Assembly (NCBI RefSeq): GCF_013364275.1 | Contig: NZ_CP054932.1 | Coordinates: 5,952,001 to 6,016,000, forward strand | DNA: 64,000 bases | Origin: Actinomadura sp. NAK00032 | Lineage (GTDB): Bacteria; Actinomycetota; Actinomycetes; Streptosporangiales; Streptosporangiaceae | Direction: 5' to 3' | Shown: positions 42,227 to 50,764 of the stretch, piece after piece | How positions within the stretch are numbered: the first letter of the stretch is position 1 | Layout of the letters: each line of letters starts with the position of its first letter | Translations under genes and position numbers: made by a program | The notes under the pieces: model-generated | The model's input: the letters and a program-made list of their open reading frames with translations, nothing else | Database searches by the model: none | What the model was told of the DNA's origin: nothing

Positions 42227-43228
42227 ATGAAGGTCCTGGCCGCGGGAGACCGCTTCGTCCTGCCGGACCTGCTGGCCGGCGCGCTGGACGCCGAACTCGG
42301 CGGTGCCGCCGAGGTCCGCCGGCTGGAACTGCCGTGGCCGGAGGTACCGTTCGGCCCGGTGGCCGAGGTGGACGAGGCGTCCGGCGACGAGGACACCATG
42401 ATCGGCGCGCTGGCCGGCGTGGAGGCGTGCGTCACCCAGATGGCCCCCGTCACCGCCAAGGTCCTCGGCAACGCCCCCGGGCTGCGGCTGGTGGCCGTCG
42501 CGCGGGGCGGCCCCGTCAACGTCGACCTGGAGGCGGCCACCGCGCACGGCGTGCGGGTCTGCTACGCGCCGGGCCGCAACGCGACCGCGACCGCCGAGTA
42601 CACCGTCGGGCTGATGCTCTCCGTGCTGCGCCGCATCCCCGAGACCCACGCCGCGCTGTCGGGCAGCCGCGAGTGGGGCGGGCGCTACTACACCTACGAG
42701 GCCACCGGCCTGGAGCTGGAGGGGACGCCCGTCGGGCTGATCGGCGGCGGCGCCGTCGGCGGCCGGGTGGCCCGCATCCTGGAGGGCTTCGGCGCGGACG
42801 TCCAGATCTACGACCCGTACCTGCCGGGCGGCGACACGGATCTCGACGGTCTGCTGCGCCGCTCCCGCGTGGTCTCCCTGCACGCCCGGCTCACCCCGGA
42901 GAACCGCGGCATGATCGGCGCCCGCGAGCTGGCGCTGATGCCGCCCGGCTCGGTGCTGGTGAACTGCGCCCGGGGCCCGCTGGTGGACGAGGACGCGCTG
43001 TGCGACGCGCTGGAGTCGGGCCGCCTGATGGGCGCCGGCCTGGACACCTTCGCCGTCGAGCCGCCGCCCGCCGGCTCGCGCCTGTTCGGGCTGCCGGGCG
43101 TCGTGATGACCCCGCACCTGGGCGGCGCGTCCCGCGCGGTGGCCGAGCGGGCGGCCCGCATCGTCGCCGCCGAGGTGGGCCGCCTGCACCGGGGCGAGCC
43201 GCTGGCGCACTGCCTCAACCCGGGCTGA
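42227..43228 (+). CDS. D-isomer-specific 2-hydroxyacid dehydrogenase
   Basis: NAD(P)-dependent oxidoreductase of 333 residues related to 3-phosphoglycerate dehydrogenase. The nucleotide loop is GLIGGGAVGGRVARILEGFGADV. The catalytic Arg is in NCARGPLVDEDAL, the Glu in AGLDTFAVEPPP and the His in VMTPHLGGASRA. It has no C-terminal ACT domain, so it is not a classical serine-pathway enzyme. Placed between a DeoR regulator and an FGGY kinase, it probably oxidises or reduces a sugar-derived acid in the same catabolic route. Confidence 0.9.
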   Translation: MKVLAAGDRFVLPDLLAGALDAELGGAAEVRRLELPWPEVPFGPVAEVDEASGDEDTMIGALAGVEACVTQMAPVTAKVLGNAPGLRLVAVARGGPVNVDLEAATAHGVRVCYAPGRNATATAEYTVGLMLSVLRRIPETHAALSGSREWGGRYYTYEATGLELEGTPVGLIGGGAVGGRVARILEGFGADVQIYDPYLPGGDTDLDGLLRRSRVVSLHARLTPENRGMIGARELALMPPGSVLVNCARGPLVDEDALCDALESGRLMGAGLDTFAVEPPPAGSRLFGLPGVVMTPHLGGASRAVAERAARIVAAEVGRLHRGEPLAHCLNPG

Positions 43229-43283
43229 CCGGGCCCCGCCGCCGCAGAGCGGTCCCCGCTCCGAGCAGTCGAGGAGGTCGACG

Positions 43284-44696
43284 ATGTACGTCGGGATCGA
43301 CGTCGGCACGTCCGTGGTGAAGGCCGCGGCGTTCGACGAGGACGGCCGCGCGCTGGCCGTCGAGTCGCGCCCGGCCCGCACGCTGCGCGGCGACGCCCGG
43401 GTCGAGCAGGACACCGAGGAGGTCGTCGCGGCCGCCCTGGAGGTGCTCGGCGCGCTCACCGCGCGGCGGTGGCCCGCGGCCGCCGGGGTGACCGGCCAGG
43501 GCGACGGCGTGTGGCTGGTGGACGCGCGGGCCCGGCCGGTGCGCCCCGCGATCTCCTGGATGGACGGCCGCGCCGCCGCGATCGTCACCGAGTGGACGGC
43601 GGGCGGCGTGGCGGCGGAGGTCTTCGCGCGTACCGGCAACGCGCTGTTCCCCGGCTGCCCGGCCCCGATCCTGGCCTGGCTGGACCGGCACGAGCCCGCC
43701 GCCCTGGACGCCGCCGCCACCGCGGCCTACTGCAAGGACGTCGTCTTCCAGCGGCTCACCGGGGTGCGCGCCACCGACGCGAGCGACGCCTCGGTGCCCT
43801 TCCTCGACCCCCGCGCGCGCGACTACGACCCCGGTGCCCTCGCGGCCTGCGGGCTGTCGCACCGGGCGGGCCTGCTCGCGCCGGTCGCCGCGCCGCTGCC
43901 GCGCGGCGTCCCGCTCGGCGGGGTGCCGCTGCCGGCCGGCACGCCGGTCACCTCCGGCCCCTTCGACGTGCCCGCCTGCGCCCTCGGGGCGGGGGTGACC
44001 GAGCCCGGCGACGGGCTGCTGATCATCGGGACGACGCTGGCCTGCCTGGCCGTGGTGGACGAGCCCGCGCTGGACGGGCCGCCGACCGGGTTCCACTTCG
44101 CCACCGGGCATCCGGACCGGTGGCTGCGCGGCATGCCCGCGATGGTCGGCACGGCGGCGCTGGAATGGGTGCTGGCACGGGTGGGCGCGTCCCACCGCGA
44201 CCTGGACGAGCTGCTCGCCGCCTCCCCGCCGGGGGCGCGCGGCGTGCGGGTGCTGCCGTTCTTCTCCCCCTCGGGCGAGCGGGCGCCGTTCGTCGAGCCG
44301 GCCGCGCGGGCGGAGATCACCGGGGTGAGCCTGGAGACCACCACCGCCGACCTGGTGCGGGCGACCTGCGAGGGCATCGCCTACGCGGCGCGGCACTGCC
44401 TGGACGCCGCCGGGCTGCGCGGCGCGCTGTCGGTGGCGGGCGGCGGCACCCGCAGCGCGCGCTGGCTCCAGCTGTTCGCCGACGTACTCGGCCGCCCGCT
44501 GCGGGTCGCGGCGGAGGAGGCCGGGGCCCGGGGCGCCGTGCTCGCGGGCGGCCACGGGCTGGACGCGGCGGCGTGGACGCGTCCCGCGTCGGTGCGCGAC
44601 CCGGACGCGGCCCGGGCGGCCTTCCACGACGCGGAGTACCGGGACTACCTGGCGCGGGTGGAGACCGCCCGCGAGCGCTGGCGCGGCGCCTTATAA
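43284..44696 (+). CDS. FGGY-family carbohydrate kinase (2)
   Basis: Second sugar kinase of the locus, 470 residues, with phosphate loop MYVGIDVGTSVVKAAAF at the very N-terminus and the adenosine block LSVAGGGTRSARWLQLFADVLGRP. The central region GDGLLIIGTTLACLAVV matches FGGY. GAGGAGG precedes the ATG. It is not a close copy of kinase 1, so two different substrates are likely. Its last sense codon is TTA (44691-44693), a rare codon in high-GC actinomycetes, and the stop overlaps a candidate DeoR operator. Confidence 0.9.
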   Translation: MYVGIDVGTSVVKAAAFDEDGRALAVESRPARTLRGDARVEQDTEEVVAAALEVLGALTARRWPAAAGVTGQGDGVWLVDARARPVRPAISWMDGRAAAIVTEWTAGGVAAEVFARTGNALFPGCPAPILAWLDRHEPAALDAAATAAYCKDVVFQRLTGVRATDASDASVPFLDPRARDYDPGALAACGLSHRAGLLAPVAAPLPRGVPLGGVPLPAGTPVTSGPFDVPACALGAGVTEPGDGLLIIGTTLACLAVVDEPALDGPPTGFHFATGHPDRWLRGMPAMVGTAALEWVLARVGASHRDLDELLAASPPGARGVRVLPFFSPSGERAPFVEPAARAEITGVSLETTTADLVRATCEGIAYAARHCLDAAGLRGALSVAGGGTRSARWLQLFADVLGRPLRVAAEEAGARGAVLAGGHGLDAAAWTRPASVRDPDAARAAFHDAEYRDYLARVETARERWRGAL

Positions 44697-44718
44697 CACT
44701 CGTTCACGTTGTTATCGC
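44693..44718. promoter_or_regulatory. Candidate DeoR operator at the end of kinase 2
   Basis: ATAACA (44693-44698) and TGTTAT (44710-44715) form an inverted repeat with an 11-bp spacer. TTGTTATCGC (44709-44718) is identical to the sequence at 41196-41205 upstream of FGGY kinase 1. It lies upstream of the rhamnosidase operon promoter. Confidence 0.5.
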
Positions 44719-44837
44719 ACCCTGATCTACCGCGCTCGTACGCGGTCGGCCGCACCTGATCATCCCCTGTCGCAGGCGGTATGACCGTTGCAGATGCCGG
44801 AAACGGCGGCGCGGACCAATGTGATCTACCTGACATC

Positions 44838-44893
44838 TTGACACCCAATCCCGGTATCTCTACGCTCCATCTCACATCGATAAGTGTTAAAAC
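44838..44893 (+). promoter_or_regulatory. Promoter of the rhamnosidase operon with operator-like element
   Basis: TTGACA (44838-44843) and TACGCT (44861-44866) are separated by exactly 17 bases, a good vegetative promoter. Just downstream, where transcription would start, CGATAAGTGTTAAAAC (44878-44893) resembles the GTTAACTTATAGCG element at 41161. A repressor bound there would block initiation. The ribosome binding site and ATG of the GH78 gene follow about 30 bp later. Confidence 0.65.
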
Positions 44894-44925
44894 CGCATGA
44901 CAACGAAACGAACGGAGGCGGAGGC

Positions 44926-47724
44926 ATGAGCGGCGACCCCACCGCGGCACTGGCGCCCTACGGCCTTCGCTGCGCGCACCTGACCGAGCCGCTGGGCATC
45001 GACGAGCCGGCGCCGGCGCTGGCATGGCGGCTGTCCTCCAGCCGGCGCGGCGACGCGCAGGCCCGGTACCGGGTGCGCGTCTGGACCGTCCCGGCGGGCT
45101 CCCCCGAGGACGAGACCGAGGACGCGGCGCAGGTCTGGGACACCGGCGAGGTCGCCGACCCGGCCGCGGTGTCCGTCCGCTACGCGGGCGCGCCGCTGCG
45201 CCCCCGCACCCGCTACCGCTGGGAGGTGGCGGTCACCGCCGGGGACGGCGCGACCGCCGCCGCGTCCTCCTGGTTCGAGACCGGCCTGCTCGGCCCGGCG
45301 GCCTGGCGGGCGTCCTGGATCACCCACGACACCGGCGACCTCGACGTGGTGGACGCGCCCGAGGAGGGCGAGCTGGCCCTCGCCGACCACGGCCTGCAGC
45401 CCGCGATCCGGCTGCGGCGCGCGTTCGACGCCCCCGAGGCGCCCGTCCGCGCACGCCTGTACGTCACCGCCCGCGGCCTGTACGAGATGCGGCTGAACGG
45501 CCACCGCGCCGGCGACGCCGAGCTCGCGCCGGGCTGGACCGACTACCGCGACCGCGTCGACTACCAGGTCCACGACGTGACCGCGCTCGTCGCCGCCGGG
45601 GAGAACGTCCTCGCCTGCACGCTGGCCGACGGCTGGTGGAGCGGCTTCGTGGGCTTCGACCCGCGCCGCCTCGGCGCCCACTATGGAGCGTTCCCGGAGC
45701 TGCTGGCGGAGCTGCACCTCGACCACGCCGACGGCCGCCACGAGGTCATCGCCACCGGCGGGGACTGGCGCACCCGCCGCTCCCCGATCCGGTACGCCGA
45801 CCTGCTGAAGGGCGAGTGCCACGACCTGCGCCGCGACACCCCCGGCTGGGACCGCCCCGCCTTCGACGACGCCGGCGGCTGGCGGCCCGCGCAGGCCACC
45901 GGCGCCGACCACGACCTGATCACCGCGTCGGTGGCACCGCCCGTCCGGGCCGTGGAGGAACTGCCCGCCCGCGCCGTCACCCGCACCGGCGGCGACCGGC
46001 ACCTGGTCGACTTCGGGCAGAACTTCGCCGGCCGCGTCCGCCTCCGCGCCCGCGGCCTGACCCCGGGCGCGCGCGTGGTGGTCCGGCACGCCGAGGCCCT
46101 GGACGACGACGGCGCCCTCTACACCGGCAACCTGCGCACCGCCGACGCGACGGACGTCCTCATCGCGGGCGACGGCGCCGAGGCGGTGTTCGAGCCGCGC
46201 TTCACCTACCACGGGTTCCGCTACGCGGAGGTCACGGGCCTCGCCGAACTGGACGCCGCCGACATCACCGGCGTCGTCCTGCACAACGACACCCCGCGGA
46301 CGGGCGAGTTCGGCTGCTCCGACCCGGACGTCGAGCGCCTGTACCGGGCCATCCGCTGGGGGCAGCGCTCCAACTTCGTCAGCGTCCCCACGGACTGCCC
46401 GCAGCGCGACGAGCGGCTCGGCTGGCTCGCCGACGCGCAGGTGTTCCTGCCGACCGCCTGCCTCAACGCCGACGTCGCCGCCTTCTTCGACGGCTGGCTG
46501 CGGGAGGTCCGCGGCGCCCAGTCGCCCGGCGGCGCGTTCACGAACGTGGCGCCGCGGCTCGCCGGCGTCGCCGACGAGGGCGCGCCGGGCTGGGGCGACG
46601 CCGGGGTCATCGTCCCCTGGCACCTGTACCGCGTGTACGGGGACGAGCGCTTCCTCGAAAGCAACCTCGACGCCATGTGCGCCTGGGTCGACCACGTCCA
46701 CCGGCACAACCCCGACCTGGTGTGGCGGCACCGCGTCGGGCCGCACTTCGCCGACTGGCTCGCCCCCGCGCCGACGCCGCGCGAGGTCGTCGCCACCGCC
46801 TACTTCGCCCGCAGCGCCGGCCTCACCGCCCGCGCCGCCGAGGTCCTCGGCCGGCGCGACGCCGCGGAGCGGTACGGCGCGCTCGCCGAGCGCGTCCGCG
46901 CGGTGTTCGCCGAGCGGTTCACCACGCCGGACGGCCGGGTCCGCGGCGACACCCAGACCGGCTACCTGCTCGCCCTGGCGTTCGGGCTGCTGCCGGACGG
47001 CCTGGTCCGGCCCGCCGCCGACCGGCTGGCCGAGCTGGTCGAGGCGGCGGGGCCCGGCACCACCACCGGCTTCCTCGGCGTGGGGCTGCTCGCCCCGGTG
47101 CTGGACGAGTGCGGGCGGCCCGACCTCGCGCACGCGCTGCTGCGCAGGACCGACCCGCCGTCCTGGCTGCACCCGCTGCGGCACGGCGCGACCACGATCT
47201 GGGAGCGCTGGGACGGCTACACCGAGGAGCGCGGCTTCCAGGCCGCGGCGATGAACTCCTTCAACCACTACGCGCTCGGCTCCATCGGCGAATGGCTCTA
47301 CCAGGGCGTCGCCGGGCTGGGCCAGGCACCCGGCTCCGCCGGGTACCGCGAGCTGCTGGTCCGCCCCCGGCCCGGCGGGCTGGACTGGGCGCGCGCCGCC
47401 TACGAGTCGGTGCGCGGCACCGTCCGGACCGCGTGGTCGCGGGCGGACGGCGAGCTGCGGCTGGAGGTGAGCGTGCCGCCGGGGGCCACCGCGATCGTGC
47501 ACGTGCCGGCCGGCGACCCCGGCGGCGTGCGCGAGAGCGGGATCCCGGTGGCCGAGGCCGCCGGGGTCGACGTCCTCGGCACCGAACCCGGAACGCTCCG
47601 CTGCCGGGTGTCCTCGGGGGACTACCGCTTCACCGCGCCGGACCCGGCGGCCGCGCCCTCACCGGCGGCCCCGGCGGCGCACATCCATCGCGGCGCAGGG
47701 CCGCGATTCGAGGAGGACTCATGA
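44926..47724 (+). CDS. Alpha-L-rhamnosidase, GH78 family
   Basis: Glycoside hydrolase that removes terminal alpha-L-rhamnose, 932 residues. N-terminal beta-sandwich domains (YGLRCAHLTEPLGIDEPAPALAW; WFETGLLGPAAWRASWI) precede the (alpha/alpha)6 barrel. The barrel has the family motif PTDCPQRDERLGWLADAQ near residue 490 and TTIWERWDGY near 757, which carry the acidic catalytic residues. A C-terminal beta-sandwich follows. No signal peptide is seen, so it probably acts in the cytoplasm on imported oligosaccharides. ATG 44926 follows GGAGGCGGAGG. Its stop overlaps the start of the binding-protein gene (ATGA). Confidence 0.93.
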   Translation: MSGDPTAALAPYGLRCAHLTEPLGIDEPAPALAWRLSSSRRGDAQARYRVRVWTVPAGSPEDETEDAAQVWDTGEVADPAAVSVRYAGAPLRPRTRYRWEVAVTAGDGATAAASSWFETGLLGPAAWRASWITHDTGDLDVVDAPEEGELALADHGLQPAIRLRRAFDAPEAPVRARLYVTARGLYEMRLNGHRAGDAELAPGWTDYRDRVDYQVHDVTALVAAGENVLACTLADGWWSGFVGFDPRRLGAHYGAFPELLAELHLDHADGRHEVIATGGDWRTRRSPIRYADLLKGECHDLRRDTPGWDRPAFDDAGGWRPAQATGADHDLITASVAPPVRAVEELPARAVTRTGGDRHLVDFGQNFAGRVRLRARGLTPGARVVVRHAEALDDDGALYTGNLRTADATDVLIAGDGAEAVFEPRFTYHGFRYAEVTGLAELDAADITGVVLHNDTPRTGEFGCSDPDVERLYRAIRWGQRSNFVSVPTDCPQRDERLGWLADAQVFLPTACLNADVAAFFDGWLREVRGAQSPGGAFTNVAPRLAGVADEGAPGWGDAGVIVPWHLYRVYGDERFLESNLDAMCAWVDHVHRHNPDLVWRHRVGPHFADWLAPAPTPREVVATAYFARSAGLTARAAEVLGRRDAAERYGALAERVRAVFAERFTTPDGRVRGDTQTGYLLALAFGLLPDGLVRPAADRLAELVEAAGPGTTTGFLGVGLLAPVLDECGRPDLAHALLRRTDPPSWLHPLRHGATTIWERWDGYTEERGFQAAAMNSFNHYALGSIGEWLYQGVAGLGQAPGSAGYRELLVRPRPGGLDWARAAYESVRGTVRTAWSRADGELRLEVSVPPGATAIVHVPAGDPGGVRESGIPVAEAAGVDVLGTEPGTLRCRVSSGDYRFTAPDPAAAPSPAAPAAHIHRGAGPRFEEDS

Positions 47725-48986
47725 CATCGTCTACGGGGCTCAGCCGCCGCGGCTTCCTGGGGCTGACCGGCGGCGTCGCCGCCATGGGAGCGCTGGCGGC
47801 CTGCGGCGGGACGTCCGGTTCGGGCGGCGGCGGGGCGCTGCGGCTGGTCGGCGTCGCCGACCAGCAGAAGCCGCTCGAGCTGCTGATCAAGGAGTACACC
47901 AAGAGCAAGTTCAACGCGTCCTACGCGCCCACCGACCAGGTGCAGACCTCGGTGCGCACGCAGCTCGGCGCGGGCAACGCCCCCGACGTGCACGTGGTGT
48001 ACCCCGGCAACGGCTCGGCGATGAGCATGGCGCAGATCTCCCAGGCCGGCCTGCTGGCCGACCTGAGCGGCCAGGCCTGGACGAAGCGGATCCCGGCCGG
48101 GCTGAAGCCGGCGTTCGAGAACGGCGGCAAGACCTACATCTACTCCGCCGGCTCCAGCGTCATCGGCGCCGTCTACAACAAGAAGGTCTTCCAGGAGGCC
48201 GGCGTCGAGCCGCCCACCACCTGGTCGGGGTTCCTGGACGTCTGCGAGAAGATCAAGAAGAAGGGCAAGGTGCCGATCGCGCTGGGCGCCCAGACCCAGT
48301 GGGTCACCCAGCTGATCACCTACGCGCTCGTCCCCTCCACGGTCTACGCCAAGAACCCGAAGTTCGACGAGCAGATGAAGGCGGGCTCGGCGAGCTTCGC
48401 CGGCTCGGGCTGGGCGGACGCGTTCGAGATGTACCTGGAGCTGCAGAAGCGCGGGTACTTCAACGACAACCCCAACGGCACGACGTTCGAGCAGCAGACC
48501 GCCATGGTCGCCACCGGCAAGGCCGCGATGGCGATCCAGGTGTCGGCCGTGCTGCCCGACTTCCGCAAGTCCGCCGCCGACGCCGCCGACCTCGGCATGT
48601 TCCCGGTGCCCGGGGCCGACGACGCGGGCCAGGTGTGGATCCCGGCGGGCGTCGTCGTCGGGCTCGGGGTCAGCGCGCGCGGCAAGAACGTGGACGAGGC
48701 CAAGGCGTTCCTGGAGTTCCTCGGTGAGCAGCGGAACATGAACCGCTGGGCGGAGGCCGTCGCCTGCGTGCCGCTCAGCCGCGACTCCACGTCCAAGATC
48801 GACCCGGTGCTGGAGCCGTTCCTGCCGTTCATCGACGGCAACAAGGCCGTGCCGTTCATGGACCAGGGGTGGCCGAACGCCGAGATCCAGCCGGCCCACT
48901 TCGCGGTGGTCCAGGAGCTGCTGGGCGGCAAGACGTCGGTGAACGCGGCGCTGAAGAAGCTGGACGAGACCTACCGGAAGAACTGA
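47721..48986 (+). CDS. Sugar ABC transporter substrate-binding lipoprotein
   Basis: Extracellular solute-binding protein (family 1) of 421 residues. The N-terminus MTSSTGLSRRGFLGLTGG carries a twin-arginine signal, and LAAC near residue 28 is the lipobox, so the mature protein is lipid-anchored on the outer face. The periplasmic-binding fold is seen in APDVHVVYPGNGSAM and KVPIALGAQTQWVTQL. Translation is coupled to the rhamnosidase gene by a 4-bp overlap. It should capture a rhamnose-containing glycan for the two permeases encoded next. Confidence 0.93.
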   Translation: MTSSTGLSRRGFLGLTGGVAAMGALAACGGTSGSGGGGALRLVGVADQQKPLELLIKEYTKSKFNASYAPTDQVQTSVRTQLGAGNAPDVHVVYPGNGSAMSMAQISQAGLLADLSGQAWTKRIPAGLKPAFENGGKTYIYSAGSSVIGAVYNKKVFQEAGVEPPTTWSGFLDVCEKIKKKGKVPIALGAQTQWVTQLITYALVPSTVYAKNPKFDEQMKAGSASFAGSGWADAFEMYLELQKRGYFNDNPNGTTFEQQTAMVATGKAAMAIQVSAVLPDFRKSAADAADLGMFPVPGADDAGQVWIPAGVVVGLGVSARGKNVDEAKAFLEFLGEQRNMNRWAEAVACVPLSRDSTSKIDPVLEPFLPFIDGNKAVPFMDQGWPNAEIQPAHFAVVQELLGGKTSVNAALKKLDETYRKN

Positions 48987-48989
48987 CCC

Positions 48990-49940
48990 GTGACCTCGAC
49001 CACCCGCCCCGCCCCGGTGAAGTCCGCCGCGCCGCCGGGCGCGCCGGGCCGCCGCCGGCGGCGGGGCGCCCGCTTCCTGTCCCCGCCGTGGTGGTTCGCG
49101 GCGCCCGCCCTCGCCGTCTACGCGCTGGTGGTGCTGTACCCGAGCGTCAGCGGCGTCGTGTACGCCTTCACCGACTGGAACGGCCTCGGCGAGCGCAGCT
49201 TCAACGGGCTGGACAACTTCACCCGGCTGTTCCGCGACGAGGCCGCGCGCGGCTCGCTGGCCAACACGCTGCTGCTGACCGTGGCGATCGTGTTCGTCCA
49301 GAACGGGATCGGGCTGCTGCTGGCGCTCGGCGTGCACGCGAAGATCAAGTCGCGGACCGTGCTGCGCGTGGTGTTCTTCGCCCCGGCCGTCGTCAGCCCG
49401 GTGATGGTGGCGTTCCTGTGGAAGTACATCTACAACCCGGCGCCCGGCGCGGGGCTCAACGGCGTCCTCGGCGCGGTCGGGCTCGGCGCGCTGCGGCAGG
49501 ACTGGCTGGGCGACCCGTCGCTGGCGCTGTGGTCGGTCGCGGGCATGGTGGTCTGGCAGTTCGCCGGGTACTCCATGGTGATCTTCCTGGCCGGGCTGGA
49601 GGGCGTGCCCGCCGAGCTGCACGAGGCCGCGATGATCGACGGCGCGGGCCGGTTCCAGCGGTTCCGGAACGTGACGTGGCCGATGCTGGCGCCCGCCGTC
49701 ACGATCAACCTGATGCTGTCGACGATCGGCGGCCTCAAGCTGTTCGACCAGGTCTACGCCGCCACGAGCGGGGGCCCGGGGCACGCCAGCGAGACGCTGT
49801 CGACCGTCCTGTACAAGCAGGCGTTCGTCTTCGGCAACTACGGCTACAGCACCTCGATCGCGCTGGTGCTGGCGCTGTTCGTCGCGGCGGTGTCGATGGT
49901 GCAGATCCACTACCTGCGGGGCCGGGAGGTGAGCGCGTGA
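48990..49940 (+). CDS. Sugar ABC transporter permease (MalF-like)
   Basis: Integral membrane permease of 316 residues. A basic N-terminal tail (GRRRRRGARF) precedes six predicted helices. The cytoplasmic EAA loop that contacts the ATPase reads HEAAMIDGAGRFQRFRNVTWPML. It starts with GTG 48990, 3 bp after the binding-protein stop, and its own stop overlaps the next gene by 4 bp. It pairs with the second permease to form the channel. Confidence 0.93.
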   Translation: MTSTTRPAPVKSAAPPGAPGRRRRRGARFLSPPWWFAAPALAVYALVVLYPSVSGVVYAFTDWNGLGERSFNGLDNFTRLFRDEAARGSLANTLLLTVAIVFVQNGIGLLLALGVHAKIKSRTVLRVVFFAPAVVSPVMVAFLWKYIYNPAPGAGLNGVLGAVGLGALRQDWLGDPSLALWSVAGMVVWQFAGYSMVIFLAGLEGVPAELHEAAMIDGAGRFQRFRNVTWPMLAPAVTINLMLSTIGGLKLFDQVYAATSGGPGHASETLSTVLYKQAFVFGNYGYSTSIALVLALFVAAVSMVQIHYLRGREVSA

Positions 49941-50764
49941 ACGTGCGGTACGGGCTGCGGACGTTCGGGCTGGAACTGGTGATGATCGCGGTCGCCGTCG
50001 CCTTCCTGTTCCCCGTGTACGCCCTCGTCACGCTGTCGCTCAAGGACCAGCGGGCGGTCGCCGAGTCGCCGCTGGCCCTGCCGTCGGACCCGGCGCTGGA
50101 CAACTACTCCGCGGCCTGGACGCGCGCGGAGCTCGGCCCGGCGCTGTTCAACAGCACGGTGATCACGGTGGTGAGCCTGCTGGCGCTGATCGCGATCGGC
50201 TCGTTCGCCGCCTACTTCCTGTCGCGCCAGGCGTCCCGGCTGGGCTACGGCCTGTACGTGCTGTTCCTGCTCGGCATCGTGCTGCCGTTCCAGCTCGGCA
50301 TGATCCCGCTGTTCAAGCTGGTGGACGGGGCCGGGCTGCTCGGCTCCTACCCGGCGATGATCATCTTCTACACCGGGATCCAGCTGCCCTTCACGATCTT
50401 CCTCTACACGGGGTTCATCCGGGCGCTGCCGGCCGACTACGCGCACGCCGCGCTGATCGACGGCGCCGGCCACGTCAGGGCGTTCACCCGGGTGGTGTTC
50501 CCGCTGCTGCGGCCGATCACCGGCACCGTGCTGATCCTCAACGCGGTGTTCATCTGGAACGACTTCTTCACGCCGCTGCTGTACCTCGGCGGCTCGACCC
50601 GCGAGACGGTCCCGGTGAAGATCTTCTCCTTCGTCGGCCAGTACGTCTCGGACAACGGGCTCGTGTTCGCCGGGCTGGTGCTGGCCTCGCTGCCGATCCT
50701 GGCGGTGTTCCTGGTGCTGCAGCGCTACGTCATCAAGGGCTTCGCGAGCGGGCTGAAGGGATGA
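49937..50764 (+). CDS. Sugar ABC transporter permease (MalG-like)
   Basis: Second membrane permease, 275 residues with six helices. The EAA-type loop is AHAALIDGAGHVRAFTRVVFPLLRP, and the end QRYVIKGFASGLKG is the typical MalG C-terminus. GTG 49937 overlaps the previous stop (GTGA), and its stop overlaps the next ATG (ATGA). No ATP-binding subunit gene lies in the operon, so the importer must use an ATPase encoded elsewhere, as with the shared MsiK ATPase of streptomycetes. Confidence 0.93.
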   Translation: MNVRYGLRTFGLELVMIAVAVAFLFPVYALVTLSLKDQRAVAESPLALPSDPALDNYSAAWTRAELGPALFNSTVITVVSLLALIAIGSFAAYFLSRQASRLGYGLYVLFLLGIVLPFQLGMIPLFKLVDGAGLLGSYPAMIIFYTGIQLPFTIFLYTGFIRALPADYAHAALIDGAGHVRAFTRVVFPLLRPITGTVLILNAVFIWNDFFTPLLYLGGSTRETVPVKIFSFVGQYVSDNGLVFAGLVLASLPILAVFLVLQRYVIKGFASGLKG

